Shown here: one piece after another, positions 49,885 to 58,244 of the stretch
Layout: each line of letters opens with the position of its first letter
How positions within the stretch are numbered: the stretch's first letter is position 1
Assembly (NCBI GenBank): GCA_040768445.1
Contig: JAXGMV010000001.1
Location: forward strand, 744,001-808,000
DNA length: 64,000 bases
From: JAXGMV01 sp040768445
Lineage (GTDB): Bacteria; Chloroflexota; Anaerolineae; Anaerolineales; Anaerolineaceae
Reading direction: 5' to 3'
Notes under the pieces: generated by a model
The model's input: the letters and a program-made list of their open reading frames with translations, nothing else
Told to the model about the DNA's origin: nothing
Database searches by the model: none
Made by a program: the position numbers and the translations under genes

Positions 49885-51576
49885 ATGCGACATATTAACA
49901 TCAAGCCATTTTTACCGTATTTTGTCATTATCGTCGCAGGTATTTTCATTTTTAGTCTCTTTTTTTCCCCGGCAATTTATTATGATGACTGGCAAAACCT
50001 GGTAGGGCGTTTTTATCGTGGGCTGACAACGTGGGTTCATCCGGAGTCATCACGTCCTTTCAGAGAAATCAGTTGGAAATTACTGTTCACCCTTTTTGGT
50101 TTTAATCCGAGTGCCATTTTAATAGCAAAAATGGCAACCAACATCCTTTCAACCCTGCTGCTATACCATCTTTTTACCCACATCCAACCTGGGAAGACCC
50201 ACCTTGCCCTGGGTTTTGCGTTATTAAGTATGGTTTACCCGGCGGATAAAACCCGCATGTGGATGGTCATCACCAACTTTGGTTGGACCATCAGTTGTTT
50301 GAGCGCCTTACTGTTGTACTACTACGTCCACAAGGGTAAGCCATGGTTGCTGTTGGCTGTCGCTGTGGGTTACATCTTTGTTGATCTTGAATATGAAGGG
50401 CCACTGGGAATTACTACCGCATGGTCACTGTTATTGATGGTTTATTACTTTCCTGTTTTTTGGTCACCAAACCGGCGAATTAGCTGGCGGCGTTGGGCCG
50501 GGCTGGCTGTACCGCTTGCAGTATTTGGCCTCTACCTTTTTTACCGTCTTGTGTGGGTGGATGTGATTGGCATCGGTGGTTTTCATCAAATCAAATTTAC
50601 CAGCATGCTTCCACTGGCACGCAACCTGTTGAAGGGATTTCGGGCACTGGCCTGGGGCTGGTTTGAACCTTTGCATGCCCTCTTCCCCCAGCTGCGCCTG
50701 AGATGGCTCCTTTTGGGCTCTTCTATTTTATTTATTATTTGGGCTGCGCTGAGTTGGGGTGTCGTTCTATTCCTCACTCGCCGGCGCGACAGGATGCTTC
50801 ATTCGGCAGGCGAGCACCCTCAAACCCTTCGGCCAGCCCTGTTGACTATCCTGGCAGGCTTGATCCTGGCTGCGGCGGGTTACTTCCCATTCATTGTTTA
50901 CTGCCCCTCGGGAACAGATTTCTTTACCTCGCGTTTTAATGTCTATGCCCTGGTAGGCGCTTCCTTGCTGATTGTGGGAATCCTCGATTTATTTGCTCAG
51001 GCTCTTACTCGCCGCAGAGGACAGACCGCTGTTTTATTTACGTTATTGATTCTTCCGTTAATTTTACTGGGTGCAGGCAGCGAATTGGCCATCCAGCGCC
51101 AAACAAAACTGCTCTGGCAGGAACACCGTCAGATGTGGCAGGGCATCTTCGCCGCTGCACCTGGCATCAAAGAACACAGCAGTGTGGTTATCATCATTAA
51201 CAATACCCCCTGTAAACCAACGGCATATGGTGAACGTCCTTTCATCTATTCCAATATGGCTAATTGGGAATTGAGCGATGCAATAAAGGCTTTATATGGC
51301 GCACAGTATCTTGGTGCTGATTTTGTTTATCAGGGCTGTGATTTGCCTTACCAGGTACGTTTTAGAGAAGAGGGATATAACAACCCGCCATCCTATGATG
51401 GGGTCATTCCTTACAATAGAGCCATCGTTTTCCGTTATGACCGCCAATCAAAAAAGGTGGAATTGATAAAAGATCTTGATGCGTTTGCAGGCGAAAATCC
51501 ACCTGAATATCAACCTCAACTGCGGATCACAACCGCACCTCTGCCTGGAAATATGCGGTACTTGGTCTCGCCGTAA
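49885..51576 (+). CDS. Polytopic membrane protein with DDW motif, GT-C-like
   Basis: The 563-residue protein has about 11 membrane segments, and its first large loop starts with SPAIYYDDWQNLVGRFYRGL (about 27-46). Acidic residues in this first extracytoplasmic loop are typical of GT-C fold lipid-linked glycosyltransferases of the PMT/GtrII kind. The C-terminal 150 residues form a soluble domain with VVIIINNTPCKPTAYGERP. I do not identify a named family. The gene has no clear Shine-Dalgarno, is AT-rich compared with its GC-rich neighbour at 51703, and stands 126 bases before it. The two have the same domain plan and may act on related polymers. Confidence 0.65.
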   Translation: MRHINIKPFLPYFVIIVAGIFIFSLFFSPAIYYDDWQNLVGRFYRGLTTWVHPESSRPFREISWKLLFTLFGFNPSAILIAKMATNILSTLLLYHLFTHIQPGKTHLALGFALLSMVYPADKTRMWMVITNFGWTISCLSALLLYYYVHKGKPWLLLAVAVGYIFVDLEYEGPLGITTAWSLLLMVYYFPVFWSPNRRISWRRWAGLAVPLAVFGLYLFYRLVWVDVIGIGGFHQIKFTSMLPLARNLLKGFRALAWGWFEPLHALFPQLRLRWLLLGSSILFIIWAALSWGVVLFLTRRRDRMLHSAGEHPQTLRPALLTILAGLILAAAGYFPFIVYCPSGTDFFTSRFNVYALVGASLLIVGILDLFAQALTRRRGQTAVLFTLLILPLILLGAGSELAIQRQTKLLWQEHRQMWQGIFAAAPGIKEHSSVVIIINNTPCKPTAYGERPFIYSNMANWELSDAIKALYGAQYLGADFVYQGCDLPYQVRFREEGYNNPPSYDGVIPYNRAIVFRYDRQSKKVELIKDLDAFAGENPPEYQPQLRITTAPLPGNMRYLVSP

Positions 51577-51702
51577 CAAGTCATCGACCCCGGCAGCGTC
51601 TCCTGACACCTAAACAAGTTGGTGCAGCAATAGATTTTCAGATCACATAAGACTTCAAATGCTTATTGTATAATTCAGGTGTAGTTGAGGGTCAAACCAC
51701 AC

Positions 51703-53745
51703 ATGCCAATTCCTCCCAAAACAACCACCCGCCGCGAAATCCTACTCATCTCGGCTGTGCTGGCGCTGGTCTCAGCGCTGGCTTACCTGCCGCTGGCGCA
51801 CTGTCTCGGCTATTACTATGACGACTGGTACCTGGTCTACTCCGGCTTCACCCAGGGAACCCACAAATTCTTCGAAATCTTTGCCATTGACCGCCCGGCG
51901 CGTGCCTGGTTGGTGAGCGCCGCTTACAGACTCTTCGGGACCAGCCCGCTGCTGTACAGCCTGAGCGCCTGGGCTTTGCGCCTGGCGGCCTCGCTCAGCT
52001 TGTTGTGGACGCTGCGCATCGTTTTTCCAGCTCATAAACAACTGACGTTCTTCGCCGTGGTGCTGTTTACCATCTACCCGGGCTTTTTGGATATGCCCAA
52101 CGCCATTGACTACCAGTCGCATATTGCAGCCTTTGCCTGTGCCATGCTCTCGATTGCGCTGACGGTCAAGTTGTTTCACACCTCCGGCACCGTCAAACGG
52201 ATCATCCTGGCGGCGCTGTCGCTCCTGCTGACGCTGGCGTACCTGTACCTGATGGAGTACTACATTGGCATCGAGGGCTTCAGGCTGCTGCTGGTGCTGT
52301 ACCTGGCGCGCAAAGAACGCCCGTTATCCCACCTGCTGCACACTACAGTGCGCACTTACCTGCCTGCCGGCCTGGCTGCCGGCTGGTTTTTGGTGTGGCG
52401 CATGTTCCTGTTTGACAACCAGCGTGCCGCCACGGATATCTCCGGCATGTTCAGCAGTATTGCCGGGTCACCGCTACGCTTGATGTGGCTGGTTGTACAC
52501 AGCGTGCAGGACTTTTTGAACACCACCCTGCTGGCATGGGGCGTCCCCCTGTACCAGATTGGCTTCAGACTGCGCCTGCGCGACACACTTGCAGGCGCGG
52601 GGGTAGCCCTGCTGGCGCTGGGCGTCCTGGCCGGCGGCCTCTACCTGCTCTCACGCCGCAGTTCAGACTACGCTGACGATGAGAACCCTGCACCCGAGCC
52701 GGAGTGGGGCCGCACAGCCCTGTTGATCGGCGGTTTGAGTGTGCTCATCAGCCTGCTGCCGGTGGAGCTGGGTGACCGACATGTCGTCTTCCCGACTTTT
52801 GGACGTTTTACCATCACCGGTACACCCGGTGCGGCGCTGTTCCTGGCCGGCATCCTGTTCTACCTGCAGCGCTTCAAAGCCCGTCTCCTGCTGGTGATGC
52901 TGTTGGCCGGCACAGCCGTCTTCACCCATTATGCCAACGCCGCCAATTTTGTGCTGGAGTGGGAGTCGGTGCGCAGTTTCTGGTGGCAGGCGTCCTGGCG
53001 CGCTCCCCAGATCGAGCCCGGCACCCTCCTGCTGGCTGATTATCCCAACAGCGGCATCTTCGAGGACTACTTCATCTGGAGCCCTGCCAACCTGATTTAT
53101 TATCCCGAGCAGAAGAGCGATACGCCAACGCCAATCACCCTGCCTGCCGCAGTGCTGGATCGCGGGGCGGTCAATGCTGTCCTGCAGGGCGGCGCTGTGC
53201 AGGAAGTCGAACGGCGCAGTTTGCTGGTACAGCGCGATTTCAGCAATTTCCTGCTGCTTTCAATGCCCACTGGCAGCTCATGCCTGCATACCGTCAACGG
53301 CACACAGCCGGAACTTTCAGAGCAGGAAACCTATGAAGCCGTACTGATCGCCGGACGATCCAACCTCAAGACAGTGCTGACAGATGCTGAGCCGCACCAG
53401 CCGCCGGCTGCCATTTTCGGTGCTGAGCCGGCACACACCTGGTGCTACTTCTACCAGAAGGCTGACCTGGCACGCCAGCAGGGACGTTGGGAAGAAGTTA
53501 CCCGCCTGGGTGACGAGGCAATGGCACTCAAGGAACACCCGGTGGACTATGTCGAATGGTTCCCTTTTGTTCAGGCCTACGCCTACCTGGGGCGCGAGGA
53601 CAAGCTGGCGCAGATCATGCCGATCATCAACGAATCTGCTTACCTATCACAACAGGGCTGCAGGCTGTTCAGTGAGGATGCCGCCGGCAATGGCGCACTT
53701 TATCCAGACGGCCAGCAAATGCTGGTGGATGCCTTCTGCCGTTAG
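51703..53745 (+). CDS. Polytopic membrane protein with DDW motif, GT-C-like (paralogue)
   Basis: I chose the ATG 51703; a TTG at 51685 is possible. A TATAAT at 51669-51674 could be its promoter. The 680-residue protein has about 11 membrane segments in the first 430 residues with LGYYYDDWYLVYSGFTQGTHKFFEIF in the first loop and SAAYRLFGTSPLLYSL after it. This is the same signature as its neighbour at 49885. The C-terminal 250 residues are soluble and include a short helical repeat-like tail (WEEVTRLGDEAMALKEHPVDY). A surface-polysaccharide glycosyltransferase role is likely but unproven. Composition is GC-rich, unlike the AT-rich neighbour, so the pair is old or of different origin. Confidence 0.65.
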   Translation: MPIPPKTTTRREILLISAVLALVSALAYLPLAHCLGYYYDDWYLVYSGFTQGTHKFFEIFAIDRPARAWLVSAAYRLFGTSPLLYSLSAWALRLAASLSLLWTLRIVFPAHKQLTFFAVVLFTIYPGFLDMPNAIDYQSHIAAFACAMLSIALTVKLFHTSGTVKRIILAALSLLLTLAYLYLMEYYIGIEGFRLLLVLYLARKERPLSHLLHTTVRTYLPAGLAAGWFLVWRMFLFDNQRAATDISGMFSSIAGSPLRLMWLVVHSVQDFLNTTLLAWGVPLYQIGFRLRLRDTLAGAGVALLALGVLAGGLYLLSRRSSDYADDENPAPEPEWGRTALLIGGLSVLISLLPVELGDRHVVFPTFGRFTITGTPGAALFLAGILFYLQRFKARLLLVMLLAGTAVFTHYANAANFVLEWESVRSFWWQASWRAPQIEPGTLLLADYPNSGIFEDYFIWSPANLIYYPEQKSDTPTPITLPAAVLDRGAVNAVLQGGAVQEVERRSLLVQRDFSNFLLLSMPTGSSCLHTVNGTQPELSEQETYEAVLIAGRSNLKTVLTDAEPHQPPAAIFGAEPAHTWCYFYQKADLARQQGRWEEVTRLGDEAMALKEHPVDYVEWFPFVQAYAYLGREDKLAQIMPIINESAYLSQQGCRLFSEDAAGNGALYPDGQQMLVDAFCR

Positions 53746-53788
53746 ATGATAATAATGAAGGAACCCGTTCTCCAGAGAGGATAACCCC

Positions 53789-54718
53789 ATGGACAGATAC
53801 GAAAAAACACACGATATCGTGGTGGTGGGCAGTAATATGATGGACATGATCACCAAGATCCCGCGCCTGCCCAAGATGGGAGAGACGCTGGCCGGCAGCG
53901 CCTTCAGCCTGGGCTTTGGCGGCAAGGGCGCCAACCAGGCGGTGATGGCGGCGCGCTTGCAGGCCAAGGTTGCCATGATCACCAAGGTGGGCGGTGACGT
54001 GTTCGGCGGCATGGTGAAGCAGAACTTCGCCAGCCAGGGCATCGCAGTGGACACCACCTTCACTGACGAGAGCCTGCCCAGCGGCGTGGCGCCCATCCTG
54101 GTGGACGACGAGGGGCACAACCTGGTGATCATCGTGCCGGGCGCGAACAACAGCTTGAGTGCGGCCGAGGTGAAAGGGGCGCAGGCAGTGATCCAAAGCG
54201 CCCGCATCCTGATTTGCCAGCTGGAGATCCCGGATGAAGCCATCCTGGCGGCGTTTGAAATAGCCTCGCAGGCCGGCGTGCAGATTATCTTCAACCCGGC
54301 GCCGGCGCGGCCCGTGCCTGGGCGCATGCTGGCGCTGGCTGACCTGCTGGTGCCCAACGAGACCGAGGCTGAACTGCTGACCGGCATACCCGTGAGCGAT
54401 CTTGACAGTGCTGCCCGGGCGGCTGAAGCCCTGCACAGCATGGGCGCCCGCACGGTCATCATCACGCTCGGCGCGCAGGGCGCACTGCTGTACGAGAAGG
54501 GACACGCCAGCCACTTCCCGGCGCCTAAGGTCAAGGCTGTGGATACCACCGGCTCGGGCGATGCCTTCATCGGCAGCCTGGCGGTCTCACTGGCGCGCGG
54601 CAAAAGCCTGCCGGAAGCGGTGCAGTTTGCCAACCGGGCAGCGGCGCTGTCGGTGACCCGTATCGGCACGCAGATCTCCTTCCCCACGCCGGACGAGATC
54701 GACGCTTTCAGCGGCTAA
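53789..54718 (+). CDS. PfkB family carbohydrate kinase, ribokinase-like
   Basis: The 309-residue protein has the PfkB N-terminal motif GFGGKGANQAVMAARL near 48-63 and the C-terminal ATP/anion-hole motif DTTGSGDAFIGSLA near 250-264, whose Asp is the catalytic base. The GGKGxNQ motif is typical of ribokinases. It phosphorylates a free sugar with ATP. With nucleoside hydrolase in the window, ribose is a reasonable substrate, though the two loci are 23 kb apart. It converges with the sigma-factor gene across a shared terminator. Confidence 0.9.
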   Translation: MDRYEKTHDIVVVGSNMMDMITKIPRLPKMGETLAGSAFSLGFGGKGANQAVMAARLQAKVAMITKVGGDVFGGMVKQNFASQGIAVDTTFTDESLPSGVAPILVDDEGHNLVIIVPGANNSLSAAEVKGAQAVIQSARILICQLEIPDEAILAAFEIASQAGVQIIFNPAPARPVPGRMLALADLLVPNETEAELLTGIPVSDLDSAARAAEALHSMGARTVIITLGAQGALLYEKGHASHFPAPKVKAVDTTGSGDAFIGSLAVSLARGKSLPEAVQFANRAAALSVTRIGTQISFPTPDEIDAFSG

Positions 54719-54742
54719 TCAGCAATTATTTCTACCAAAAAC

Positions 54743-54769
54743 CATCCCCGCTCAATTTGAGTGGGGATG
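54743..54769 (-). terminator. Terminator between pfkB-family and sigma factor genes
   Basis: The palindrome CATCCCC-GCTCAATTTGAGT-GGGGATG forms a strong hairpin. On the minus strand it is followed by GGTTTTTGG, so it mainly serves the sigma gene, but it can stop both strands. Confidence 0.75.
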
Positions 54770-54794
54770 TTGTGATTAAAATAAGATCAATTTG

Positions 54795-55970
54795 TTACAG
54801 GTACTCACGCAGCTGGCGGGCACGGCGTGGGTGGCGCAGGCGGCGCATGGCTTTTGTCTCAATCTGGCGGATGCGCTCACGCGTCAGGCCGAACTTCTGA
54901 CCGACTTCCTCCAGCGTGTAGGTGCGCCCATTCTCCAGCCCGTAGCGCATCCGCAGAATGCGTGCCTCGCGCGGCGGCAGAGATTCGAGCACCTCTTCAA
55001 TTTTTTCTACCAATAACTTGGCATAGGTGGTTTGCACCGGTGAGGGCGTCAGCTGATCTTCGATGAACATACCCAATTCAGATTCCTCGTCCTCATCGTT
55101 GACCGGGCTCTCCAGCGAGAGCGGCAGCCAGGAAACACGCAGCATCCACTCCACCTTGTTGACCGGCAGTTCAAGCTTGTCAGCCAGTTCATCATTGGTG
55201 GGCGGCCGGCCCAGCGTCTGTTCCATCTCATGCGTCAGCCGGTACATCTGGCGGATGCGGTCCACCATGTGCACGGGCACGCGGATGGTGCGCGCCTGGT
55301 CAGCGATGGCACGGGTGATGGTCTGGCGAATCCACCAGGTAGCATAGGTAGAGAAGCGGAAACCGCGCTGGTATTCAAACTTCTCGACGGCTTTCATCAA
55401 GCCCAGGTTGCCCTCCTGGATCAGGTCCAGGAACGGCACGCCGCGGGTGGTGTAGCGCTTGGCGATTGAAACCACCAGGCGGGTGTTGGCCTTGATCAAA
55501 TGCTCGCGTGCCTGCAGACCAGCCTCTAATATCTGCTCAAGTTCGCGCTTTTGAGCGGCTGTGCCGTTGCCGTTTAGCTTCTTCAACTGGTCTCTGGCTT
55601 CGCAGCCCTTTTCGATGCAGATGGCAATTTTCAATTCCTCATCCATCGAAAGCAGGGGCACGCGCGCCATCTCTTTCAGGTACAGACCGATGGTGTCATC
55701 GCTGGCAACCGGCACCAGGTTGGAGTAAGGATCAAGGTCATTAAATTCAACGTCGTCTTCCTCGTCAACCACCCCCAACTCTTCATCAAGCACATCCACG
55801 CCCCGCCGGCGCAGTGCCATCAGAACAGACTCCAGCCGCTCGGCATCTTTGCAGGCGGCAGGAACGACTTCAATCAAATCATCCGTTGTGAGATACCCCT
55901 GAACGTCAGCTTTCTCCAGGAGTGTATCCAATACCCTGGCATTCTTCGTGCTTCTCCCCGGGTTTGCCAA
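54795..55970 (-). CDS. RNA polymerase sigma-70 factor, primary (RpoD/SigA) type
   Basis: This 391-residue sigma factor has regions 1.2 through 4.2. Region 1.2 is DTIGLYLKEMARVPLLSMDEE and regions 2.1-2.4 include LVVSIAKRYTTRGVPFLDLIQEGNLGLMKAVEKF and FRFSTYATWWIRQTITRAIADQARTIR. Region 3 is VHMVDRIRQMYRLTHEMEQTLGR and region 4 is YTLEEVGQKFGLTRERIRQIETKAMRRLRHP. The RPVHM-like and helix-turn-helix motifs are those of primary or group 2 sigma factors. The N-terminus is short, so a stationary/alternative primary-like sigma is possible. I start it at the TTG 55970, which follows GGAGG by six bases. Confidence 0.93.
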   Translation of the reverse strand: MANPGRSTKNARVLDTLLEKADVQGYLTTDDLIEVVPAACKDAERLESVLMALRRRGVDVLDEELGVVDEEDDVEFNDLDPYSNLVPVASDDTIGLYLKEMARVPLLSMDEELKIAICIEKGCEARDQLKKLNGNGTAAQKRELEQILEAGLQAREHLIKANTRLVVSIAKRYTTRGVPFLDLIQEGNLGLMKAVEKFEYQRGFRFSTYATWWIRQTITRAIADQARTIRVPVHMVDRIRQMYRLTHEMEQTLGRPPTNDELADKLELPVNKVEWMLRVSWLPLSLESPVNDEDEESELGMFIEDQLTPSPVQTTYAKLLVEKIEEVLESLPPREARILRMRYGLENGRTYTLEEVGQKFGLTRERIRQIETKAMRRLRHPRRARQLREYL

Positions 55971-56052
55971 TAAACACCTCCCTTTCAAGCAATACCTAAT
56001 AAAATTTCGGCAGCCTTACGTGCCAGCTGCCATTAAATCGGTGTGGTGGTTC

Positions 56053-56574
56053 TTATCCAGGCTCCGCGACGTGGACGCAGGTTTCAACATTCAAGTTCGC
56101 GCCGCACTCAGGACACAACCCCCGGCAGTCAGGCGTGCAGACCGGGTTGATCGGAATTTCCAGGATAAAATATTCCACCAGGAGCGGCGCCAGGTCGATA
56201 ATGCCGCCCTCAGGGATGACAAGGTCAGACTCTTTCATGATGCGGTTGCGGAAATGATACAATTCGGTCAGCTGGATGTTGAGCACCTGCGGATAGGTCT
56301 CCAGGCAGCGGCCGCACTCGGCGGCGATATAGGCCGTGAAGTTACCGGTCAGCAGCAGGCCCTCCCCCGTGCGCGTGAAGCGGATGAGACCTTTGAAATC
56401 AGTCAGCTCAAGGTCGTCTGGCAGGCGAACGTTCAGTTCATCAAAATGGATATCCCGAAAGGTGCCAACAGACGCGTTTAAAAGAAAACCAATATTAATC
56501 TTGAGAAGTTTTTGGGATTGAATCACGGCAGGTCGCAAGGTCAGCTGTTCGAAGTGTATGATTATCCCAGACAT
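56053..56574 (-). CDS. DUF177 (YceD) family metal-binding protein
   Basis: From the ATG 56574 the protein has 173 residues. It carries the DUF177 pattern: a beta-rich N-terminal half (LLLTGNFTAYIAAECGRCLETY) and the cysteine cluster CxxC...C-x3-C-x3-C-x2-C (CGRC near 80-83, then CTPDCRGLCPECGANL near 147-162). YceD-like proteins are linked to 23S rRNA assembly and are usually encoded just before ribosomal protein L32; no rpmF frame follows here. The gene faces away from rdgB and precedes the sigma gene on the same strand. Confidence 0.87.
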   Translation of the reverse strand: MSGIIIHFEQLTLRPAVIQSQKLLKINIGFLLNASVGTFRDIHFDELNVRLPDDLELTDFKGLIRFTRTGEGLLLTGNFTAYIAAECGRCLETYPQVLNIQLTELYHFRNRIMKESDLVIPEGGIIDLAPLLVEYFILEIPINPVCTPDCRGLCPECGANLNVETCVHVAEPG

Positions 56575-56638
56575 TTTAGCACATGAAAGCGTATCTGTCA
56601 ATTTTTTATGATTATTTAGATAATAATGGAGAATAATA

Positions 56639-57265
56639 GTGACAAAACTGCTCATTGCCAGCAGCAACCCGGGAAAGCTGTTAGAGATGCAGGCGGTGCT
56701 CGAGAGCCGCTACCCCGCCGGCACCTTTGAATTATTACGCCCCATTGACCTGGGGCTGTACCTGGATGTGCCCGAAGAGGGCGAAACCTATGCCGAGAAC
56801 GCCGCTTACAAGGCACGCGCCTATGCCTTTGCCAGCGGCCTGCACACCCTGGCGGACGACTCCGGGCTGGAGGTGGAGGCGCTGGACGGCGCCCCCGGAC
56901 TGCATTCGGCGCGCTTCGGGGTGGAGGAAGCCAACGGCGCCCCGACCGATGCCACCCGCCGGGCGCATCTGCTGCGCCTGCTGGCGGACAAGCCGCGCCC
57001 GTGGCAGGCCTGCTTTATCTGCACCGTGGCAGTGGCAGACCCGGACGGCAGCGTGCAGTTTGCCGTGGGTGAAGTGGAGGGTGAGATCATCCCTGAGGAG
57101 CGCGGCAGCACCGGCTTCGGCTATGACCCGTTGTTTTACATCCCCGAGCTGGGGCAGACCACCGCCGAGCTGGGGCCGGCTGTGAAGAACCAGATCAGCC
57201 ACCGCGCCAACGCCCTGCGCAACGCCTTCCCGATATTGGACGGGCTGTTGGGCAAAGCCGGGTGA
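56639..57265 (+). CDS. rdgB: RdgB/HAM1 family non-canonical purine NTP pyrophosphatase
   Basis: The 208-residue protein is a complete RdgB/HAM1 enzyme: LLIASSNPGKLLEMQ at the N-terminus, EGETYAENAAYKARAYA, ADDSGLEVEALDGAPGLHSARF and GSTGFGYDPLFYIPE. It removes ITP, XTP and dITP from the nucleotide pool. A GTG start with GGAG seven bases upstream is used. It diverges from the DUF177 gene. Confidence 0.95.
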   Translation: MTKLLIASSNPGKLLEMQAVLESRYPAGTFELLRPIDLGLYLDVPEEGETYAENAAYKARAYAFASGLHTLADDSGLEVEALDGAPGLHSARFGVEEANGAPTDATRRAHLLRLLADKPRPWQACFICTVAVADPDGSVQFAVGEVEGEIIPEERGSTGFGYDPLFYIPELGQTTAELGPAVKNQISHRANALRNAFPILDGLLGKAG

Positions 57266-57298
57266 TGTTCTTGTGGGGTGCGGCCCAACTTAACTGCA

Positions 57299-57546
57299 TT
57301 TATCTGGGCGTTCCGATGGAACGCCCCTACCAGGGAAATCCGCCATCCTGTAAAGGGCTAAACCCGCCGCAATACTTGTATTTATCTGGGCGTCCCGGTG
57401 GAACGCCCCTACGAGGGACACCTGCCAAACCTGTAAAGGGACCATACCCGCCGCAATACTTGTATTTATCTGGGCGTCCCGGTGGAACGCCCCTACCAGG
57501 GACACCTGCCAAACCTGTAAAGGGCTAAACCCGCCACAATACCGGC
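57299..57546. repeat. Three tandem ~83-bp units each with a REP palindrome
   Basis: Units beginning TTTATCTGGGCG start at 57299, 57381 and 57465 (periods 82 and 84). Each has the palindrome GGGCGTTCC/GGGCGTCCC - loop - GGAACGCCC followed by CTAC, which on the minus strand is a GTAG-headed REP. They also share 'cctgtaaagggctaaacccgcc'. An 88-codon open frame across the array is a repeat artefact. Confidence 0.85.
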
Positions 57547-57639
57547 TACTCAATCCATAATCCGTCGCAATACGTCCCTCACCTCAATCCTCCACCTACG
57601 GTGTGCTTCGCGATCCCGTTGGAGAGGGAATTTCTCAAT

Positions 57640-57672
57640 TTAAAAAACGAAGCCGGCAGCAGCCGGCTCGTT
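57640..57672 (-). terminator. Rho-independent terminator on the minus strand
   Basis: On the minus strand GAGCCGGC-TGCT-GCCGGCTTC is followed by GTTTTTT. It lies 100 bases after the stop of the small frame at 57773-57868, which supports a transcript there. Confidence 0.85.
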
Positions 57673-57772
57673 TGACTTCTTCTCAAGGCAGGGGGTTACT
57701 GCGCGGTGGGGTTCAGCACGCGCGCAAGCGAGAGTGTTCGCGGTCCTTCGACAGGTCTCACGAACAAGGTGA

Positions 57773-57868
57773 CTATTTCTCTTGCCGATCTGGCAGGTCA
57801 ACCAGGCTCAGCGCCATAAACAGCACACTGACCAGGGCAATGACCGGGTATAAAATCGCTGACATCAT
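57773..57868 (-). CDS. Predicted 31-residue single-span membrane protein
   Basis: An ATGATG start preceded by AAAGGG opens a 31-codon frame with one hydrophobic helix (SAILYPVIALVSVLFMALSL) and a short charged tail (VDLPDRQEK). A strong terminator lies 100 bases downstream on the same strand. There is no other candidate for that terminator, so a small membrane-protein gene, or an RNA gene overlapping it, is likely. No family is recognised. Confidence 0.45.
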   Translation of the reverse strand: MMSAILYPVIALVSVLFMALSLVDLPDRQEK

Positions 57869-58244
57869 ACACGCCCTTTCTGAATCTCACACAACCCTAC
57901 AGCAGGTATAACCCACGGTTGTGCGATTCGTTTCTCTATTAACAAGTAATATACGAAATTGGGGGTGTTTTAGTTCCCATTTGCCAGAAATTGGCCTGGA
58001 ACTGCCGGCAGCCCGCGCCGCGGGGGAGCGGTTGCAGTAACGACCCCATCCATGTAAGGGATGTGCTCTAAATAACGCTGTCCATCGCCCTAAACCCTGT
58101 ACTATAATGAATACTGTTGGCACAGTATGTGGGAAATGTTACATGCTGTCACATTGTGATGTAATAAATTTAACAAATGAGCAATAGGTAATTTGTTACT
58201 TTACCCAGGTAAAACAAAATAATGAGAGCCAGACGGAGTACTGC
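57869..58244 (+). promoter_or_regulatory. Intergenic region with -10 TATAAT at 58103-58108 upstream of the Type III mod gene
   Basis: The region holds the minus-strand start of the small membrane-protein transcript and, at 58103-58108, a TATAAT that may drive mod after a leader of about 130 nt. No good -35 is seen. No other gene is visible in this 376-bp gap. Confidence 0.4.

Noticed and set aside
57262..57528. An 88-codon open frame over the 83-bp repeats
   Set aside because: Its protein is simply the repeat translated three times, without initiation signals or family motifs.
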